64,000 bases of DNA from Enterococcus sp. 9E7_DIV0242 (GTDB taxonomy: Bacteria > Bacillota > Bacilli > Lactobacillales > Enterococcaceae). Of the stretch, positions 16,777 to 25,290 are shown piece after piece. Under the pieces are notes generated by a model. The model saw only the letters and a list, made by a program, of their open reading frames with translations, ran no database searches and was not told the origin of the DNA. Position numbers and translations under genes: made by a program. Numbering within the stretch: the first letter of the stretch is position 1; every line of letters begins with the position of its first letter. The stretch covers positions 2,206,501 through 2,270,500 of the forward strand of contig NZ_CP147247.1 of the NCBI RefSeq assembly GCF_002140975.2, given 5' to 3'.

Positions 16777-18102
16777 TCAACGAGTCCCTTTTTTTGAAAA
16801 GGTTTGCTTACTTGTTTTGAGGAGAAGGAACAGGCTGACAAAGAATACCAGTAGTTCAACCATTGGCAGACTGCTCCAGACGCCAATAATTCCAAATGTG
16901 CTGCCCATAATGAACACAGCAGGTATAATTAGTAAATATCCCCTAAGTAATACTAAGATAAATGAAAAATCTGGTTTTGCAATAGAAGCAAAAAAGATGC
17001 TAAATACTATATTCAACCCGGAAAACAGAAAGCTGGCAAGGTAAATGGGGATGCCTTGACTTGCATAACCAATCAGCTCTTGGTTGTTTGTACTATTGAA
17101 AAATTGAATGACTGGAAGTTTGAAAATGACCATAGCTGCATATAAAACCACACCGATGCTCAAACTGACCAGACTGCCAAATTTCAATGCCTCTGCTACT
17201 GTAATAAAATTTTTCTTTCCAAACTCTCTGCTGACGATTGGCTGTATCCCTTGTGCGGCTCCTGTAAACATAGATAAACCAATCAAGAAAATATTCGCAA
17301 GAACACCAAATGCTGCTACCGCAATATCTCCAGCTAAGGATAGTAGGACGATATTGAATATCAAAATGCTGACACCATTACTCATCTCCGTCAAAAATGA
17401 CGGCACACCCAACTTAACACTATCCTTAACCGTTTTCCATACAGGACGTGTCCACTCTATACTGAGTAGACGATTCGCTTTCCGACGGTGCATCGTCAAA
17501 ATCAGTAAACTAAGTACCGGTGAAGCCGCAGTCGCCAAGGCTGCCCCAAGCATACCTAGTCCTAGAGGAAAAACCAGCAGGTAGTCAAATACAATATTGA
17601 AAAGACTTGATCCAATCATCGCGACCATTGTCAGATGGGGATTATTATCGTTTCTCACAAAGCTGAGAGCAAAATTATTTACTACAAAAAAAGGAGCTGC
17701 AATCAATATAACACGTAAATAAGTCATCAAATACGGCAATGTTTCCGTTCCTCCCCCTAAAAGAACGGCCAATGGTTCAACAAAGAACACCCCACATACA
17801 GTGAAAAGAAGCCCTAAGATAATACTGATCAACCCTAGCTGAGAAAAATATTTCTTCCCCATTTCGGGTGCTGCACTTTTATTGAGAGAGAACAAAGTTG
17901 CTCCTCCCATCCCCATCAATAAACCAAGCCCATTAATCAAATTGAATAGTGGCAGCGCCAGATTTAATGCTGTCAATCCATAAGGACCTACACCATTTGC
18001 GATGAAATAAGTATCTGCCAGTATATAAAGTGACAGTCCCAGCATGCTCAACACATTTCTACTGACATAGCCAGTCAGTTCTTTTTTCTCCGTTGTTTTC
18101 AT
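16777..18102 (-). CDS. MATE-family multidrug exporter
   Basis: 441 residues with 12 predicted membrane helices in two MatE halves. The first half has LADTYFIANGVGPYGLTALNLALPLFNLINGLGLLMGMGGATLFS; the second repeats the arrangement (GVLANIFLIGLSMFTGAAQGIQPIVSREFG). This resembles MepA-like transporters of Firmicutes, which use a cation gradient to export cationic drugs. It has a GGAGGAAAAGAG ribosome site. A palindrome in its 5' leader (18131-18160) and a promoter at 18271-18299 suggest it is regulated. It is monocistronic, with the regulator not adjacent. Confidence 0.9.
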   Translation of the reverse strand: MKTTEKKELTGYVSRNVLSMLGLSLYILADTYFIANGVGPYGLTALNLALPLFNLINGLGLLMGMGGATLFSLNKSAAPEMGKKYFSQLGLISIILGLLFTVCGVFFVEPLAVLLGGGTETLPYLMTYLRVILIAAPFFVVNNFALSFVRNDNNPHLTMVAMIGSSLFNIVFDYLLVFPLGLGMLGAALATAASPVLSLLILTMHRRKANRLLSIEWTRPVWKTVKDSVKLGVPSFLTEMSNGVSILIFNIVLLSLAGDIAVAAFGVLANIFLIGLSMFTGAAQGIQPIVSREFGKKNFITVAEALKFGSLVSLSIGVVLYAAMVIFKLPVIQFFNSTNNQELIGYASQGIPIYLASFLFSGLNIVFSIFFASIAKPDFSFILVLLRGYLLIIPAVFIMGSTFGIIGVWSSLPMVELLVFFVSLFLLLKTSKQTFSKKGTR

Positions 18103-18130
18103 CTCTTTTCCTCCAAAAAAAGAGCAGATT

Positions 18131-18160
18131 GATTATCCTTCGATGGCCTATCGGATAATC
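18131..18160. promoter_or_regulatory. Inverted repeat in the MATE gene leader
   Basis: GATTATCC (18131-18138) and GGATAATC (18153-18160) are perfect arms; an inner CGAT/ATCG pair partly overlaps them. It lies 29-58 bp upstream of the start codon and downstream of the promoter. It could be a repressor site or an mRNA hairpin. Confidence 0.5.
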
Positions 18161-18270
18161 TCTCTACTCACTTATTTATGCAAAACCCGGCGATTTTGTT
18201 TATTCTCTATTTATTCTGTTTAACTTCATCTGAGCCTAAAACCCTTGTTGATAAGATGAATATCTCCATT

Positions 18271-18299
18271 ATTTTAACAAGTTTTTACTCAGAAAACAA
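18271..18299 (-). promoter_or_regulatory. Predicted promoter of the MATE gene
   Basis: Minus strand: TTGTTT (18294-18299), 17-bp spacer, TAAAAT (18271-18276). It would give a leader of about 160 nt that includes the inverted repeat. Confidence 0.45.
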
Positions 18300-18342
18300 C
18301 TGTCTGTCCAGAGTTAATTTGACTTACTCACCAACTTGATGC

Positions 18343-19029
18343 TCATTTTTTAATCACAGCATGGTACCCAGATTTCTGAATGACCTCTTGCGTCGTTTGG
18401 CCCACACAGTAAAATTTTAACTCAGTTTTTGCGTTGATTTGACTATATACTGCGTAAAATCTCTGCCACAAAGACAGACTAGTAAAATACACCGCATCAA
18501 TAGTCGAGTCATTTAGCAGCTGCTGTAACGCACTCTTCTGATTCTCTGAAAACCGATTATCATAGACGATTCCCGTTTGGAAATGATGTCCCTGAACAGA
18601 AAAAGCCTCTTCCCATCGACTGTCTGCAAGACTACTTTTCGGATAAAAAATAGTTGTCGGCTCCTTATAGCTTGCCAGCCACTCCGTAAATAACCCTCTT
18701 TTAGTTGCAGAACGGGATTGGAAGTTTGGATATAATCCAGCTTTTTCAAGTACTACCGCTGTTTTTTCACCAATCACTGCAAATTTTTTCTTTTGTAGAA
18801 AAGAAAAAGAATACTGCGCCAAAAAAAGCTGGAGAAAAAAAGCCGCACTGTGCTGACTAGTCAGAAATAACCACTCTGCTTGTTCCATAGCTTGCAACGA
18901 TGTCGAAGCCGCTTGATGCAAAGACAGCTCTAATAAAGGCTGTTCTATGCATTGATAGCCTAGCTGCTCAAAGTATCGTTTGTCCTCGTCGTTATCCGCT
19001 ACCAAACGTGTCAGCAAAATTTTCCTCAT
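18343..19029 (-). CDS. hemD: Uroporphyrinogen-III synthase
   Basis: 228 residues. HemD closes and inverts ring D of hydroxymethylbilane to give uroporphyrinogen III, the branch point to siroheme. Recognisable parts are the start KILLTRLVADND, the first-domain end WLFLTSQHSAAFFL, FAVIGEKTAVVLEKAG near 85-100, and the C-terminal DAVYFTSLSLWQRF and FYCVGQTTQEVIQKSGY. The family is poorly conserved, so the position after hemC (ATGA overlap of the two genes) is important support. It is the last gene of the nitrite/siroheme block. A degenerate second copy of the fold may be fused to cobA in the same cluster. Confidence 0.88.
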   Translation of the reverse strand: MRKILLTRLVADNDEDKRYFEQLGYQCIEQPLLELSLHQAASTSLQAMEQAEWLFLTSQHSAAFFLQLFLAQYSFSFLQKKKFAVIGEKTAVVLEKAGLYPNFQSRSATKRGLFTEWLASYKEPTTIFYPKSSLADSRWEEAFSVQGHHFQTGIVYDNRFSENQKSALQQLLNDSTIDAVYFTSLSLWQRFYAVYSQINAKTELKFYCVGQTTQEVIQKSGYHAVIKK

Positions 19030-19934
19030 CTGCTGTCTTCTCCTAATTCCTTAAGAAGTACTTCTCCAAGCTTCTTTCCAACGCCTGTAATAGAAGCGGC
19101 TTCCACGGTTTGAGTCACTGAATGCTTCAATTCTTTATCCCCTAAAAAGCCGGACATTCGATACCCACCATCCGTTTTTTCAGCATAAGCACCTACTGGG
19201 ATTTCACAATTCCCATTAAGCACTCTTAAAAAAGCTCGCTCTTCTGTAACGAGCAATTCTGTCAGCGAATCATTGATCTTTCGTAAAAAAGCAATCATCT
19301 GAAAATCATCGGCGCGACATTCTACAGCTAGAGCTCCTTGACCAACCGCTGGTATACAGGAAGCTACATCCAACTGCTGATACGCATGCGTCGGGGCATC
19401 AAACCAACCAATCCGTTCTAAACCAGCCGATGCCAAGACAATCGCATCCAGCTGCTGTTCTTCCATCTTTTTCAGACGCGTCCCTACATTCCCCCGAATG
19501 GATTCGACTTGAATATCTTTTCGCAAGCCGCTCATTTGAAACTCTCGGCGTAAGCTGCTCGTTCCAATTCTCGCATTTTTCGGCAACTCTGAAATACTGC
19601 TGACCTCTCGAAAAATCAGACAATCAGATGGAACCGCACGCTTCGGTATCGCGGCCAAGGTCAGCCCTTTACCTATAACAGCCGGCATATCCTTCAAGCT
19701 ATGGACCGCAAAATCGATGCTTCCCTCTAGCAGTGCCTGCTCAACTTCATTAATAAAAAGACCCTTTCCACCGATTTTTGACAAGCTGACGGAAAGCAAA
19801 CGATCCCCTGTAGTAACCAGGGGAACGATCTCTATTGCAACATCGCCATGAACCTCTCGTAACAGCTCAATAACGATCGTCGTCTGTTTCATAGCCAATG
19901 GACTATTTCTAGTCCCAACACGAATGGGTTTCAT
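19026..19934 (-). CDS. hemC: Porphobilinogen deaminase (hydroxymethylbilane synthase)
   Basis: 302 residues, full length. It polymerises four porphobilinogens onto its own dipyrromethane cofactor. Signatures visible: KPIRVGTRNSPLAMKQT, HSLKDMPA with the catalytic Asp region, ARIGTSSLRREFQ, VESIRGNVGTRLKKM, and the cofactor-attachment Cys in NGNCEIPVGAY (about residue 241). It is transcribed with hemD and follows the FNT channel gene after 176 bp. Most enterococci do not make heme, so here it presumably serves siroheme for NirB. HemA, HemL and HemB, needed to make its substrate, are not in the window. Confidence 0.95.
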   Translation of the reverse strand: MKPIRVGTRNSPLAMKQTTIVIELLREVHGDVAIEIVPLVTTGDRLLSVSLSKIGGKGLFINEVEQALLEGSIDFAVHSLKDMPAVIGKGLTLAAIPKRAVPSDCLIFREVSSISELPKNARIGTSSLRREFQMSGLRKDIQVESIRGNVGTRLKKMEEQQLDAIVLASAGLERIGWFDAPTHAYQQLDVASCIPAVGQGALAVECRADDFQMIAFLRKINDSLTELLVTEERAFLRVLNGNCEIPVGAYAEKTDGGYRMSGFLGDKELKHSVTQTVEAASITGVGKKLGEVLLKELGEDSR

Positions 19935-20110
19935 TTGCTTAACTTCTTTCTTTTATACAATTTCTGCTACAACTTCTTGCCATTCATCGTATTTGATAAA
20001 TGACCTACACAAAATCATGCGTTACAGGGAAACTACTATTGCCTGTCGTTCATGCACTAGTGAGCTTGTCCTCTCATGTATTTCGTCACACTCATCTATC
20101 ATACTAAATT

Positions 20111-20896
20111 TTACTGATTTGACAACTTCTTCGTACCGACTTTGTATGCAAGGAAATACATCCCTGCGATAAACACCCCGCCGCCGACTAAGTTTCCGGT
20201 AAAGACACTGACCATATTTTTACCAAACTCAGACCATGTATTTCCACCGAGAATGATCCCCATTGGAATCAAAAACATATTGGCAACCACATGCTGATAC
20301 CCGCAAATAACAAAGCCCATGATCGGTAAAAAGATCCCTACGATTTTTCCTATGAAGTCTTTCGCCGCAAAATTTAGATAAACGGCTGTACTTACTAAAA
20401 TATTACATGCCACACCTGATAGAAATCCCTGCAGTAGCGTATCCTTTGTCCGTCCAAGCGATATCTGAATAGCACGCTCCGCAAAATCTCCTTGCAAGGC
20501 GCCACTAAGATACCCGAAGAAATACGCAACAAACAATGAACCGACCAAGTTAAAAATCGTAACGATCACAATATTTCTCAGCCATTCTTTCCCACTGATT
20601 TTCTTTGCAAACAACGCCATAGAAACAACCATCATATTCCCGGTAACTAACTCTCCGCCTGCCAGTAACAAGCAAATCAGCCCGAATGGGAAAACCGCTG
20701 CACCAATCACATTGACTAATGTTCCCCACTCACTCGGCATTGTACCCATCGTTCGGATCATTGCGACGCCGGCAATGGCAATGAACATCCCTGCCATAAA
20801 GCCAAGCACTGCCAAAGTTAGGAAGCTGGCACGTGCTTTTTGAATCCCTTTTTCTATCGTAACATCTACTATTTCCGGTGGTTGAAATGACCCCAT
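20111..20896 (-). CDS. Formate/nitrite transporter (NirC-type FNT channel)
   Basis: 261 residues with six hydrophobic helices. It matches the two FNT signatures: CLLLAGGELVTGNM near 77-90 and GVACNILVSTAVYL near 155-168, plus the NLVGSLF and GNLVGGGVF repeats at the inner half-helices. FNT pentamers move small monocarboxylates or nitrite. The surrounding nirB-nirD-cobA genes point to nitrite uptake, or to export of toxic nitrite made by nitrate reduction. It starts 28 bp after cobA with an AGGAGAG ribosome site. Confidence 0.93.
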   Translation of the reverse strand: MGSFQPPEIVDVTIEKGIQKARASFLTLAVLGFMAGMFIAIAGVAMIRTMGTMPSEWGTLVNVIGAAVFPFGLICLLLAGGELVTGNMMVVSMALFAKKISGKEWLRNIVIVTIFNLVGSLFVAYFFGYLSGALQGDFAERAIQISLGRTKDTLLQGFLSGVACNILVSTAVYLNFAAKDFIGKIVGIFLPIMGFVICGYQHVVANMFLIPMGIILGGNTWSEFGKNMVSVFTGNLVGGGVFIAGMYFLAYKVGTKKLSNQ

Positions 20897-20924
20897 AATT
20901 TTTCTCTCCTTTTTATGTAATTCC

Positions 20925-21890
20925 TTATAAAGACAATTGGTGATTTGGGTATGTCCCAGCGACTGTTTTCCCTAAATAAATGATTTCATCAAACGAATGG
21001 TCTGACAGATAATAGTCATTGACCTCATCAAAACGACGATCTCGTTGTTCACCTGTTTGGACTGCATAGACATCGGCCCCTTGCTGCGTATACGTAACGA
21101 TCGTCTCAAATGAAATCCTTTCGGTATCCACTAAAAGAATTTTTTTACCGAATAACGGGCGCTGTTCAAACCAGTCTGCTCCCTCTCTTACCGACACAAC
21201 CTCTCCAACAATGATCATGGATGGATTCTGGATGTCCTGCTGATTGATTGATTCAAGCATCGTTCCTAAATCTGTTATTACGGTCCGTTGTCTTCCAAGT
21301 GTTCCCCATTCGATAATGGCAACCGGCATCGTTTCTGAAACCTGTTGTTCCAATAATTTTTTCTGCGTTTCTACAGCGTATTCCACGCCCATATATAGAC
21401 AAATCGTCCCTTTTTCAGTCAACCCCTTGAAATCCAAGGTCTCGCCGGCTCTACGATGCGCTGTAACAAAAGTAACCTTGCTGCTGTATTCTCTATGTGT
21501 CAGAGGAATCCCACTATAGCTACCTGCTGCAGATGCGGCAGTGATTCCCGGTACGACCTCGTGGGGAACACCAAGCTCTCTTAGTACTGCGATCTCTTCA
21601 CCTACACGACCAAAAATTCCCGGATCACCGCCTTTTAAGCGAACCACGACCTGTTCTTTCTGCCCTTCATCCTGAAGCAATTTATTAATGTTCTTTTGCT
21701 TTAGAACATGATTTTTAGGGTATTTTCCGCTATAAATAAACCGAGCATCGGCTTTTGCCAGAAAAAGAAAAACAGGATGCACCAACCGATCATAAATGAT
21801 AACATCTGCGGTTTCGAGCAATCTTTTCCCCTTAAGGGTGAGGAGCTCAGGATCACCAGACCCGGCTCCTACAAAATAAACGATCCCCAT
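20925..21890 (-). CDS. cobA: Uroporphyrinogen-III C-methyltransferase with truncated HemD-like tail
   Basis: 321 residues. Residues 1-240 are a complete SUMT: VYFVGAGSGDPELLTLKG, the SAM-binding VVRLKGGDPGIFGR, and GIPLTHREY. It methylates uroporphyrinogen III twice to precorrin-2 for siroheme. Residues about 241-321 are extra: RPLFGKKILLVDTERISFE followed by QGADVYAVQT resembles the start of the HemD domain in CobA-HemD fusions, but it stops after about 80 residues instead of 240. The ATG abuts the nirD stop codon, so translation is coupled. A stand-alone hemD in the cluster could explain the loss of the fused copy. Confidence 0.92.
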   Translation of the reverse strand: MGIVYFVGAGSGDPELLTLKGKRLLETADVIIYDRLVHPVFLFLAKADARFIYSGKYPKNHVLKQKNINKLLQDEGQKEQVVVRLKGGDPGIFGRVGEEIAVLRELGVPHEVVPGITAASAAGSYSGIPLTHREYSSKVTFVTAHRRAGETLDFKGLTEKGTICLYMGVEYAVETQKKLLEQQVSETMPVAIIEWGTLGRQRTVITDLGTMLESINQQDIQNPSMIIVGEVVSVREGADWFEQRPLFGKKILLVDTERISFETIVTYTQQGADVYAVQTGEQRDRRFDEVNDYYLSDHSFDEIIYLGKTVAGTYPNHQLSL

Positions 21891-22199
21891 CTAGTCCACC
21901 ATCACGTAAACTTGATCACCCTCGACAACTGTTTCGAATGTACGGACGCATCCTTCATCAGGATCTTGTACGATCCCATCATTCAGCGAAATTTTGTAGT
22001 CATGCAGCGGGCAAAAAACAAACTCACCTGAAACAATACCTTCTGCCAATGGCCCCTGCTTATGAGGGCAGATATTTTCGATCGCCTTTACTTGATCATC
22101 ACTCAAACGATATACAGCGATTTTCTGATCACCAACCAGTACTTCTCTTCCGATTCTAGGCACTAGCTCATTCATGGAAGCTACGAATATTTTTTTCAT
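21891..22199 (-). CDS. nirD: Nitrite reductase small subunit (Rieske-type)
   Basis: 102 residues, the normal length of NirD. It is a Rieske-fold protein partnering NirB in NADH-dependent reduction of nitrite to ammonia in the cytoplasm. Unlike the enterobacterial NirD, this one keeps a full set of cluster ligands: Cys44/His46 (CPHKQGPL) and Cys63/His66 (CPLHDY), so it should bind a [2Fe-2S] centre. It sits one base after nirB and directly before cobA. Confidence 0.93.
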   Translation of the reverse strand: MKKIFVASMNELVPRIGREVLVGDQKIAVYRLSDDQVKAIENICPHKQGPLAEGIVSGEFVFCPLHDYKISLNDGIVQDPDEGCVRTFETVVEGDQVYVMVD

Positions 22200-22200
22200 G

Positions 22201-24603
22201 CTATACTCTCCCTACTGTATATAGATCTTTTCGAAGTGCTTCATCCTTGATAACCTCTTCCCAAGGGTTGCCTCGGCGTCCTTCAACTGCTTCATCCAGT
22301 CTGACAATCAATTCTTTTCTGTGATCAGAATCAAGGAGTACTTCTTTGACCTTATCAAACCCAAGACGATCCATCCACGGTGCCGTACGTTCTGCATAAA
22401 CACCTGTTTCTCTATAAAACTGCAGCATCGCACCACAAAGCTCAATGACTTCTTCTTCTGTGGCAACCGTCGTCAATAGCTGAGCCTCTTTGACCTCAGT
22501 TCCGCCGTTACCGCCAATATAAATCTGGAACCCGTTCTCTACACCAATAATTCCGAAGTCCTTCACACCACTTTCTACACAGCTTCTCGGGCAAGCAGAG
22601 ACGCCCATTTTGAATTTATGTGGCGTATCGATAAATTCAAAACGCTGCTCCAGCTTGATTCCTAACCCTAGTGAATCCTGTGTGCCAAAACGACAGAAGT
22701 TTGCGCCCACACATGTTTTCACGGAACGAACAGCTTTCGCATAAGCTGCTGCTGCAGTCATATCCAGCTCTTCCCAAATTTTAGGCATATCTTCTTTTTT
22801 TACACCAAACAAGCCAATACGCTGACTACCGGTGATTTTGACCATTGGAACATCATATTTTTCAGCTACCTTAGCGATCAACATTAGCTGTTGCGGATCT
22901 GTTTTTCCGCCTCTCATTCGAGGAATCACAGAATATGTGCCATCGTTTTGAATATTTCCATACATCCGTTCATTCACATATCTTGATTCCCGTTCATCTG
23001 CATGTTCTTTCGGCCAAGCAACATTCAAGTAGAAGTTGACTGCTGGACGGCATTTTGGGCAACCTTCCGGATTTTGGAAGGCCAGTTCTTTATAAACCTC
23101 TTCAGAGGAAGTCAAATGCTTCGCATGGATTTGCGTCACAATCTGATCTCTAGTCAAAGAAGTACAGCCGCAAATCCCAGTTGGTCCGCTGGCAACAGCG
23201 CCACCAAGAGTATACGCCAAAATATCTCCAATCAATGGTTTACATTTTCCGCAAGAACCACCGGCTTTAGTATATTTTGTCACTTCCGCAATCGATGTCA
23301 GTTCCTTCTCCTTGATTGCACTGACGATCGTTCCTTTTGTCACACCATTACAGCCGCAAATCATTTCATCATCCGGCCATTCGCCAACATCCGTACTTGT
23401 TTCTTCTCCTGCCATATGCAATAGAGATACCGGCGTATAGCCATCGATCTCTTCATTTTTCTTCAAAATATTGTAATAGCGGTTGCCCTCTGAAGTATCG
23501 CCATAAAGAACAACACCGACGATTTTATTTTCCCGAACAAATACTTTTTTATATGTAAAGTTTAGTCCGTCAAATGCTTCGATACTATTTACGCCTTCGC
23601 ATTCTTTGATCTCGCCGGCTGAATATAGATCACAGCCTGATACCTTCAAGGAAGTAAATGTCGTACTTCCTTGGTAGGGGGCTGTTTCTTTATCTGTCAA
23701 AATATCTGCCAGCACTTTTCCCTGCTCAAATAATGGTGCAACTAATCCGTAAACTTGGCCGTTATGCTCCACACATTCACCAACTGCATAGATATGTTCA
23801 TTGCTTGTATGCATAAAGTCATTGACCAATATCCCACGATTAACATCCAGCCCTGCTTCTCTCGCTAAGGTTGCTTCTGGTCGGATACCGACTGACATGA
23901 CCACAAGATCGGTTTCAATAGACGAACCATCACTGAATGTGATACCTGTCACATGATCTGTTCCCAAAATCTTTTCTGTGCGTTTTTCCATTAGAAACTT
24001 CAGACCTTGTTTTTCTAAGTCAGCCTTAAGCATCTCGCCGGCTTTTGCATCCAGCTGCGTTTCCATCAACCATTTTTCAAGATGAATGACGGTTACTTCC
24101 ATGCCTTGATCAACTAAGCCTTTAGCTGCTTCCAGACCTAATAGTCCACCACCAATAACCACCGCTTTTTTATAACTTTTCGCTGCTTCCAGCATCGCTT
24201 CTGTATCATCGATCGTACGAAAACCAACAACCCCCGGCAATTTGGAACCTTCCACAGGTAAAATAAACGCTCTTGATCCTGTTGCAATAATACACTTGTC
24301 ATACGCGATTTCTTGACCAGAAGCACTATGAACAAGCTTGTTTTCCTTGTCGATCTTTATCGCTGGATCATGGTTGACCAAACGAATGTTGTTTTCTTCA
24401 TACCAAGTCAACGGATTCGTGATGATCTCCGCAACCTCCATCTTCTTTTGAAGAACATTTGAAAGCATGATTCGATTATAGTTGGGGTACTTTTCTTCCC
24501 CAAAAATCGTTATTTCGTATCTATCCGGGTCACGTTCCAGAATTTCTTCGATTGTTCGAACACCAGCCATACCATTACCGATTAATACAAGCTTCTCTTT
24601 CAT
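22201..24603 (-). CDS. nirB: NADH-dependent assimilatory/dissimilatory nitrite reductase large subunit
   Basis: 800 residues. Domains in order: FAD/NAD-binding reductase (1-about 390; LVLIGNGMAGVRTIEE, CIIATGSRAF, AVVIGGGLLGLEAA); two BFD-like [2Fe-2S] segments (ICGCNGVTKGTIV with GGSCGKCKP near 416-455, and ICGCTSLTRDQIV with GCPKCRPAVN near 480-525); then the ferredoxin-type and siroheme/[4Fe-4S] halves. The cluster Cys are in CVGANFCRFG near 631-637 and SACPRSCVESG near 667-671. It transfers six electrons from NADH to nitrite giving ammonia. An NreC-like box lies 75 bp upstream. First gene of nirB-nirD-cobA-fnt. Confidence 0.96.
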   Translation of the reverse strand: MKEKLVLIGNGMAGVRTIEEILERDPDRYEITIFGEEKYPNYNRIMLSNVLQKKMEVAEIITNPLTWYEENNIRLVNHDPAIKIDKENKLVHSASGQEIAYDKCIIATGSRAFILPVEGSKLPGVVGFRTIDDTEAMLEAAKSYKKAVVIGGGLLGLEAAKGLVDQGMEVTVIHLEKWLMETQLDAKAGEMLKADLEKQGLKFLMEKRTEKILGTDHVTGITFSDGSSIETDLVVMSVGIRPEATLAREAGLDVNRGILVNDFMHTSNEHIYAVGECVEHNGQVYGLVAPLFEQGKVLADILTDKETAPYQGSTTFTSLKVSGCDLYSAGEIKECEGVNSIEAFDGLNFTYKKVFVRENKIVGVVLYGDTSEGNRYYNILKKNEEIDGYTPVSLLHMAGEETSTDVGEWPDDEMICGCNGVTKGTIVSAIKEKELTSIAEVTKYTKAGGSCGKCKPLIGDILAYTLGGAVASGPTGICGCTSLTRDQIVTQIHAKHLTSSEEVYKELAFQNPEGCPKCRPAVNFYLNVAWPKEHADERESRYVNERMYGNIQNDGTYSVIPRMRGGKTDPQQLMLIAKVAEKYDVPMVKITGSQRIGLFGVKKEDMPKIWEELDMTAAAAYAKAVRSVKTCVGANFCRFGTQDSLGLGIKLEQRFEFIDTPHKFKMGVSACPRSCVESGVKDFGIIGVENGFQIYIGGNGGTEVKEAQLLTTVATEEEVIELCGAMLQFYRETGVYAERTAPWMDRLGFDKVKEVLLDSDHRKELIVRLDEAVEGRRGNPWEEVIKDEALRKDLYTVGRV

Positions 24604-24677
24604 CGTATATATCTCCTCATTGTGATTATTTGAACATTCTTTTTTTCAGGATACCAATCATGAAGAAATTTGAATAT

Positions 24678-24691
24678 TAGGGAATCTCCTA
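24678..24691. promoter_or_regulatory. Candidate NreC box upstream of nirB
   Basis: TAGGGAATCTCCTA differs at one position from the palindrome TAGGGN4CCCTA reported for staphylococcal NreC-activated promoters, and it sits in a longer perfect repeat (TATTAGG/CCTAATA, 24675-24694). It lies 75-88 bp before the nirB ATG. The nreC gene is in the same cluster. Confidence 0.6.
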
Positions 24692-24736
24692 ATAAGCAGC
24701 AGATAGTTGATCTTTTTTTAATGCCATAGACACACA

Positions 24737-24786
24737 AACAAAGAGACAATCTTCACTAATGAATCCGCGAAGATTTTCTCTTTGTT
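24737..24786. terminator. Hairpin terminator between sirC and nirB
   Basis: AACAAAGAGACAATCTTC and GAAGATTTTCTCTTTGTT pair over 18 positions with one mismatch and a 14-nt loop. It ends the nreABC-sirBC transcript ahead of the separately regulated nir operon. Confidence 0.75.
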
Positions 24787-24831
24787 TTAAGCCTTTATCT
24801 ATTGACCCAATTGTAATAACCAGAAGACTCT

Positions 24832-25290
24832 CTATTCTATTTTGTTGTGAAGCAACTCTTTCTCACACAAGAGCGCTTCTATTTCCTGCTTTAGCTTCTT
24901 CGTTTCTACCGGCGACTGGCCATTGCTTGAAAAAGCAACGACACCGGTCTCATGCTGTATAATGCTCATGTTGAAAAAGTCACTGTTTTCTTTTTTACTG
25001 CAATCATTGACCCACTGCCAAGGTTCCGCTTCCTCAACAATTTGCTGATTGATGACTTTGGAATCTGTACAGGCAAAAATCAAGTGTGCCTCTTTGCAAT
25101 CACCTGTGCGGTACGGCCTCTTAATAAGTGCCACATTTTCAAGCGACTCAAATTCTTCATCATGCATAGGTGCAACTACTACCACACGACCGCCTGCCTG
25201 CAACAAAGCCTTCGTCTTTCTTAAAGCAATTCTTCCACCACCGATAATCACAATTGTCTTATCCTTGAGATCAAGCATGATCGGATACAT
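24832..25290 (-). CDS. sirC: Precorrin-2 dehydrogenase
   Basis: 152 residues from the ATG at 25290, chosen because GGAAGGAG lies six bases upstream; the start overlaps the sirB end by 20 bp. It carries the Rossmann motif IVIIGGGRIALRKTKALL, LIFACTDSKVINQQI and the Met8/SirC signature VNDCSKKENSDFFNMSII, then SSNGQSPVETKKLKQEIE. It oxidises precorrin-2 to sirohydrochlorin with NAD. It has only the dehydrogenase part; the iron-insertion step is left to the adjacent SirB. Family members are 150-220 residues, so this is short but complete. Confidence 0.92.
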   Translation of the reverse strand: MYPIMLDLKDKTIVIIGGGRIALRKTKALLQAGGRVVVVAPMHDEEFESLENVALIKRPYRTGDCKEAHLIFACTDSKVINQQIVEEAEPWQWVNDCSKKENSDFFNMSIIQHETGVVAFSSNGQSPVETKKLKQEIEALLCEKELLHNKIE

